The position numbers and the translations under genes were made by a program. From positions 1 to 20,635 of IMG/VR virus record IMGVR_UViG_3300035698_013046: 20,635 nucleotides of DNA; one strand, 5' to 3'. Positions within the stretch are counted from its first letter, which is position 1. Each line of letters starts with the position of its first letter. The notes below the pieces were generated by a model. It had not been told where the DNA came from. It searched no databases and saw only the letters and a list, made by a program, of their open reading frames with translations. This document shows positions 16,999-20,635 of this stretch, piece after piece. This DNA is from a virus.

Positions 16999-19900
16999 AT
17001 GGCTATAAAAGATAAAGAAAGGATCGCTGCTCAGCAGGAGAAACGTGGGCGTTTAAGGTTTAGAACCAACGCTGAGTTTCTCCGCACCCTCTCAGTACTG
17101 TCTAATCAAACAGCCCAAGAGATGCATGATACGTTACCTAGTAACTATCCTGAGACTCTACTGGGTCAGATTGGAGCGCTCTTTAGAACGTGGTCTGAGG
17201 AGCTTATGCTCCTTCAGGATGGCACTAACCTTGTTAATGAGGATAAGTACTATCAGAATACCAGGGCAGAGTATCTATGGCAGACGCTAGCTTCCCTTCT
17301 TTATCTAGGTGATAGGTCTACTAATGTCCTTGTGGATAGCGGCGAGTATCGCACATTTCTAGAGAAGGTAAAGGACTCATTCTTTAGGGGGTCTAACCCA
17401 GAGTCCCTAGAAGAATCTCTTACTGATATCACAGGCATCCCAGTAACTATAAGGGAAGCCTACAAGCTAGCCAAAGATCCTAATAGCTTTTTCACACTCA
17501 AGGATGCCAATAAGATTTGGATCGATTTAGACATGGATAGTGTCATATCTACAAATAGTATCGGTATGCTTATCCAAGACCTCTTCTTCTTTATCGAGTT
17601 GATAAGGCCCGCCCATATCCTGTTTGATGTCAATCTTATTTGGAATGATAAGATTAATATCAATGACTGCCCTAACCTTGTTTTTGGTGCCTCACAAGAT
17701 GGCATCGCTCAGAGATACGACCTTTCTCCTATGCAGGAGAATATCTATGCTATATCCAAGATGAGTTTCTTTCTTCTGGATTCTGCGAACTCCACTATAG
17801 TTGAGGAAGGGTGGCAGACCGGGATAGTAGACTGGATCGATGATCAAAATAATACCATCTATATGCAAGATGGAACAATCTGTGTAATAACCCTAGCCAG
17901 CTATTTGTACGACTGGGACGAAGAGGGAGACTTCCGAGTTGATTGGAGTGCTCTAGCTCCTGGCCTGGAAGTTGTGTACACGGGTGTTAAGGCTACTGGG
18001 TGGTTTAAGTTTCATAATACACCGCAAAGGATTATACTAAATCTTTTCTTGCAGTTTGATCCTCTGTACCAGGTTACCCCTGAGTTCCAAGGCGCAGTTG
18101 TCAAGCAGTACGGAGATAATGGACGGTTCCCAGAGTTTGATAAGCTGTGTGATGATGTTGTGGCAGACCAACCAGCTTCGGATTTACTCATGCCTATGTA
18201 TGAGGATATGCGAACTTTTTGTGAGTGGCCAGAAGCCGGACCTATTTATGCTGAGTTCTCAACACCCTCAGCTACCCCAATTTTTTCGGATATTGAAGGC
18301 GCGCAGGATCTACCAGCCTACCTGAATGCTTCAGATGCTCCAAACGCATACCAGATGCCAAGCATCCCTATGTTCAATTCCTCAAGTGATCTTATTACTG
18401 CTGAAGAGATTGTCCTATACGTCAATGGGTCCAAAGTTCTTAATGGGGTTGAGTACGTTGATCCCATCGCAGGAATCGTGTTTCTTAACTTTCAACCACC
18501 AGCTGGTGCAAACTTAAGGATTTACTACTACTGGGCTGAGGGTATCCTACCTGTTGAGTTCACACAAGATTACTTTATAGAGTGCGAAAATACTTTTTGT
18601 GGTCCTTGTGGCGTAGACACCGTGCCGCTACCTGTACCCGGAGACACCGTACAAGACCTTGGAGCCTGCCTTTCAATCATACCTGCAGGAAGTTACGTCC
18701 CAAGATTAAACTGGCCTTATGCAGTGCCTTCAAGCATGAGAGGAGACTCTTATGACTGGCAGATGGATAAGTACCCTATTCTTGACGAAGAAGGACTACT
18801 GGCAGAAATCGGTGACATCTCAGTCTACCTTGATGGGGTACTTGTACCTAATGCTGTAGAATCCATGCAGCCCTTATTAGGCCATGTCCGCATCACCTTC
18901 ATACCTGCAAATAACTCTACAATCAGCTTTCAGTATTACTACCAGAGCAGAAGCCGCCAGTACGGTATGCTCTATGATGCACTACAATTCACGACTGATA
19001 CTGTGAACGGAGATGTGTCTCCCTACTCATTACTTTCTGATATAGTAGCAGCTGATGCCGAGTCTGGAGCCTCTCGAGCCCCAGTGAAGCCTTATGAGCA
19101 GATCTTATCGATCGGGTATAAGTATAGAGCTTACAATCTGTCGAATACCTCGGTACTTAACTCTTCAGATACATTACTACTATCTAGCTACTCTAAGCCT
19201 TCTAATAAGGCCTCACTTGCCTTAGCGCAGAATAAGTTGAGCTATGAAGACCAGATGTACAGTGCCGAGTTTCTTAAGGACACAGATAATTATGTCGTAC
19301 TAGATGACGCCTACCTGCAAAGGAGTAGTCCTAGCCCATTAACATGGCTTAAGAAGGGAATACCTCTTTTCGTCCAGACCTTCACGGATACCGCAGCTTT
19401 TAGGTACCTAGTAGAGATAACTCCTACTGAATCTACTTTTCAAAATGAGATTCCAGGGGCTCAGGATATGGTCGGCTCTCTGGCGATCAATGCGAAATAT
19501 GAGCAGTCTGGATTGGTAGAGCATGCACCTCTAGCTCATTATGCAGAAAGCAATAAGCTACTTCTCTACTCTGATCTTAAAATGTTTACAACAGAGGTGG
19601 GAACAGACCTTCCATTATCCTCTGTATGTGATACAAACATGATGGATTTAGATCTTCTTATCGAAGAAGAGTACTATCCTAACAGAGAGATTAGGCTGAA
19701 CAACTACAAGGACTACCTAAAGAGGGAGATGCTCCCCGTAGATACTGCTGGATCGCTAAAGGCCATCAATGGTAGTAAGCTAGTCAAGTCTGCTGATACA
19801 AATTGGAATGCAGTCAGAAGTGGCTCCATAGTGCATATCGGAGAGATGGAGTATACTGTCTCTGATGTCCTTAACGATAGAACTATTCAGCTGAAACAAC

Positions 19901-20562
19901 CTTTCGGAGGAGACTCAGGATACCATGACTATGAGATCGATAGAGAGGTAGTACGTCAGATAGACGTTCTCTTTAACAATGTTGTGCGTAAACTGAAGAT
20001 CAACACTAATAAGCTGGCGGGACTCCCTGGAGAGAGTTGGATAACAGTAAACTTTCCAGACCCTGATCCAGACCCATATCCTAGAAACCCAGGTAATCCT
20101 GATATTGCCCCAACAATACCACCTCTACTAGATAGCCAAATTGATCCTGAGGGGGGTGAGTCTAACTTCTTCCTATCGGAAGAGGAAGCTGATAAGCTGG
20201 TAAAGTGGAGAAACTGGGACCAGAACATGTTCTTTTATACAGGTCTAGGCACTCTAGAAGAGGACTTAAACTCTGCTGTAAACATGGATGACCTTGCAGA
20301 AGGTATCAAGATCTTATGGTGGAACCCCACAACAGGTGAGTACGTTACTCAGGTGTATAGTGGAACGCTGATTGAGACGAGCCAAGAGGCTGGCTATGTC
20401 TTTACCTCGGACTACCCTAACGGTTTGATAAGAGTATTTGATACTACTGATACAGAGGACTTAAACCTCAATAACTACAGGTTGAAGAATACCGTCATAC
20501 GTCAGGTCAACCCAGATAATAGCGTGGTGCTAGTTCAGGTGAACGAGTTCGTTAGACCCTGA
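16999..20562 (+). CDS. gpI-like baseplate protein with large C-terminal extension
   Basis: 1,187 residues, beginning six bases after the previous TAG. Residues about 25-220 resemble the P2 I tail-protein family: a helical start (LLGQIGALFRTWSEELMLLQ), YRTFLEKVKDSFFRGSNPES, then DITGIPVTIREAY, and a closing FFFIELIRPAHILFDVNLIW, close to the typical RPAHT-L-D ending. P2 I is about 180 residues and sits at the baseplate rim, where it joins the wedge to tail fibres. The remaining 950 residues are mainly beta. They include a possible SH3-like segment (about 272-345), two similar modules (about 469-515 and 605-652), a Cys cluster (C529, C534, C537, C557), a G-x-I...Y-x-V module (about 941-971) and a Pro/Asp-rich linker (about 1021-1050). 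The extension probably forms the arm or fibre mount; that is inference. Confidence 0.7.
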   Translation: MAIKDKERIAAQQEKRGRLRFRTNAEFLRTLSVLSNQTAQEMHDTLPSNYPETLLGQIGALFRTWSEELMLLQDGTNLVNEDKYYQNTRAEYLWQTLASLLYLGDRSTNVLVDSGEYRTFLEKVKDSFFRGSNPESLEESLTDITGIPVTIREAYKLAKDPNSFFTLKDANKIWIDLDMDSVISTNSIGMLIQDLFFFIELIRPAHILFDVNLIWNDKININDCPNLVFGASQDGIAQRYDLSPMQENIYAISKMSFFLLDSANSTIVEEGWQTGIVDWIDDQNNTIYMQDGTICVITLASYLYDWDEEGDFRVDWSALAPGLEVVYTGVKATGWFKFHNTPQRIILNLFLQFDPLYQVTPEFQGAVVKQYGDNGRFPEFDKLCDDVVADQPASDLLMPMYEDMRTFCEWPEAGPIYAEFSTPSATPIFSDIEGAQDLPAYLNASDAPNAYQMPSIPMFNSSSDLITAEEIVLYVNGSKVLNGVEYVDPIAGIVFLNFQPPAGANLRIYYYWAEGILPVEFTQDYFIECENTFCGPCGVDTVPLPVPGDTVQDLGACLSIIPAGSYVPRLNWPYAVPSSMRGDSYDWQMDKYPILDEEGLLAEIGDISVYLDGVLVPNAVESMQPLLGHVRITFIPANNSTISFQYYYQSRSRQYGMLYDALQFTTDTVNGDVSPYSLLSDIVAADAESGASRAPVKPYEQILSIGYKYRAYNLSNTSVLNSSDTLLLSSYSKPSNKASLALAQNKLSYEDQMYSAEFLKDTDNYVVLDDAYLQRSSPSPLTWLKKGIPLFVQTFTDTAAFRYLVEITPTESTFQNEIPGAQDMVGSLAINAKYEQSGLVEHAPLAHYAESNKLLLYSDLKMFTTEVGTDLPLSSVCDTNMMDLDLLIEEEYYPNREIRLNNYKDYLKREMLPVDTAGSLKAINGSKLVKSADTNWNAVRSGSIVHIGEMEYTVSDVLNDRTIQLKQPFGGDSGYHDYEIDREVVRQIDVLFNNVVRKLKINTNKLAGLPGESWITVNFPDPDPDPYPRNPGNPDIAPTIPPLLDSQIDPEGGESNFFLSEEEADKLVKWRNWDQNMFFYTGLGTLEEDLNSAVNMDDLAEGIKILWWNPTTGEYVTQVYSGTLIETSQEAGYVFTSDYPNGLIRVFDTTDTEDLNLNNYRLKNTVIRQVNPDNSVVLVQVNEFVRP
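18403..18954 (+). repeat. Two similar beta modules within the gpI-like protein
   Basis: Residues about 469-515 (VLYVNGSKVLNGVEY, then GIVFLNFQPPAGANLRIYYY) and about 605-652 (VYLDGVLVPNAVES, then GHVRITFIPANNSTISFQYY) follow one pattern: V-x-Y-x-(N/D)-G-x-x-V, a gap, G-x-V-x-(L/I)-x-F-x-P, then a polar turn and a Tyr-rich strand. They look like duplicated small beta domains separated by about 90 residues that include the cysteine cluster. Identity is too low to show at DNA level. Confidence 0.5.
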
Positions 20563-20635
20563 TTTATCTCTAGGTTTAGTTAAACATTCTCTCAGTCTAT
20601 CTATGATCTTTTTCAGTATCGTAGCTAATAATCTA
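20530..20635 (-). CDS. Possible C-terminal end of a convergent gene, cut by right edge
   Basis: On the minus strand the frame is open from the right edge for 34 codons to a TAG at 20530-20532. It would encode a Lys/Arg-rich amphipathic helix (LLATILKKIIDRLRECL) and a polar tail ending NELVHLN. It would overlap the last 33 bases of the gpI-like gene. A 34-codon open stretch is not rare by chance, and no start is visible, so this is weak. In its favour, the composition is protein-like and no convincing + strand gene begins in the last 73 bases. Confidence 0.25.
   Translation of the reverse strand, partial: RLLATILKKIIDRLRECLTKPRDKSGSNELVHLN

Noticed and set aside
1-20635. Recoded stop codon (TAG or TGA read as an amino acid), as seen in some large phages
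   Set aside because: TAA, TGA and TAG each end a gene at a sensible junction directly followed by the next start, and the long genes are open under the standard code.
20603-20635. + strand gene beginning at ATG 20603
   Set aside because: No purine-rich Shine-Dalgarno upstream and only 11 codons are visible.
1-20635. Diversity-generating retroelement, CRISPR array, tRNA genes or insertion sequences
   Set aside because: No reverse-transcriptase gene, template/variable repeat pair, regular spaced repeats, tRNA-like fold or transposase was seen on either strand.

Overview
The window reads as part of the late structural region of a large tailed bacteriophage with a contractile (myovirus-like) tail. 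Nine genes on the + strand are packed almost without gaps: several stops and starts overlap or abut, and the only gap over 20 bases between them is 66 bases. The products are very long beta-rich virion proteins of about 1,100 to 1,500 residues. Three carry hallmarks of conserved baseplate families: gp25/W-like, gp6/J-like and gpI-like. The DNA is moderately AT-rich by eye, Arg is mostly AGA/AGG, Shine-Dalgarno sequences are of the usual bacterial type, and TAA, TGA and TAG all serve as stops, so the standard bacterial code applies. The host cannot be read from the sequence. A tailocin or extracellular contractile injection system is less likely but not excluded, because no capsid, terminase, sheath or ATPase gene lies in this piece.

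Layout. Bases 1-4421: a giant protein of unknown role, cut by the left edge. Bases 4418-4570: an overlapping 50-codon gene with a perfect Shine-Dalgarno. Bases 4570-6480: a 636-residue protein with a fibronectin III-like segment. Bases 6492-7043: a helical 183-residue protein. Bases 7044-8342: a helical, charged 432-residue protein. Bases 8343-8408: the only sizeable gap, holding a candidate promoter. Bases 8409-9161: gp25/W-like baseplate wedge protein. Bases 9164-12460: gp6/J-like baseplate wedge protein with an Ig-like front half and a calcium-loop motif. Bases 12460-16992: a 1,510-residue protein with a seven-bladed Ycf48/BNR-type beta-propeller. Bases 16999-20562: gpI-like baseplate protein with a roughly 950-residue C-terminal extension. 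The last 73 bases hold no complete gene; a short minus-strand frame there could be the end of a convergent gene.

How the genes work together (partly inference). In P2-like phages W, J and I sit side by side and build the baseplate wedge. The same order appears here, but a propeller protein is inserted between J and I and each core protein carries large extra beta domains. Small beta modules recur among the giant proteins, as if the baseplate periphery had grown by shuffling and duplicating a few domains. The most unusual element is the Ycf48-type propeller, which is interrupted by one of these recurring modules. No defence system, CRISPR array, tRNA, transposon or reverse-transcriptase diversity element was seen.
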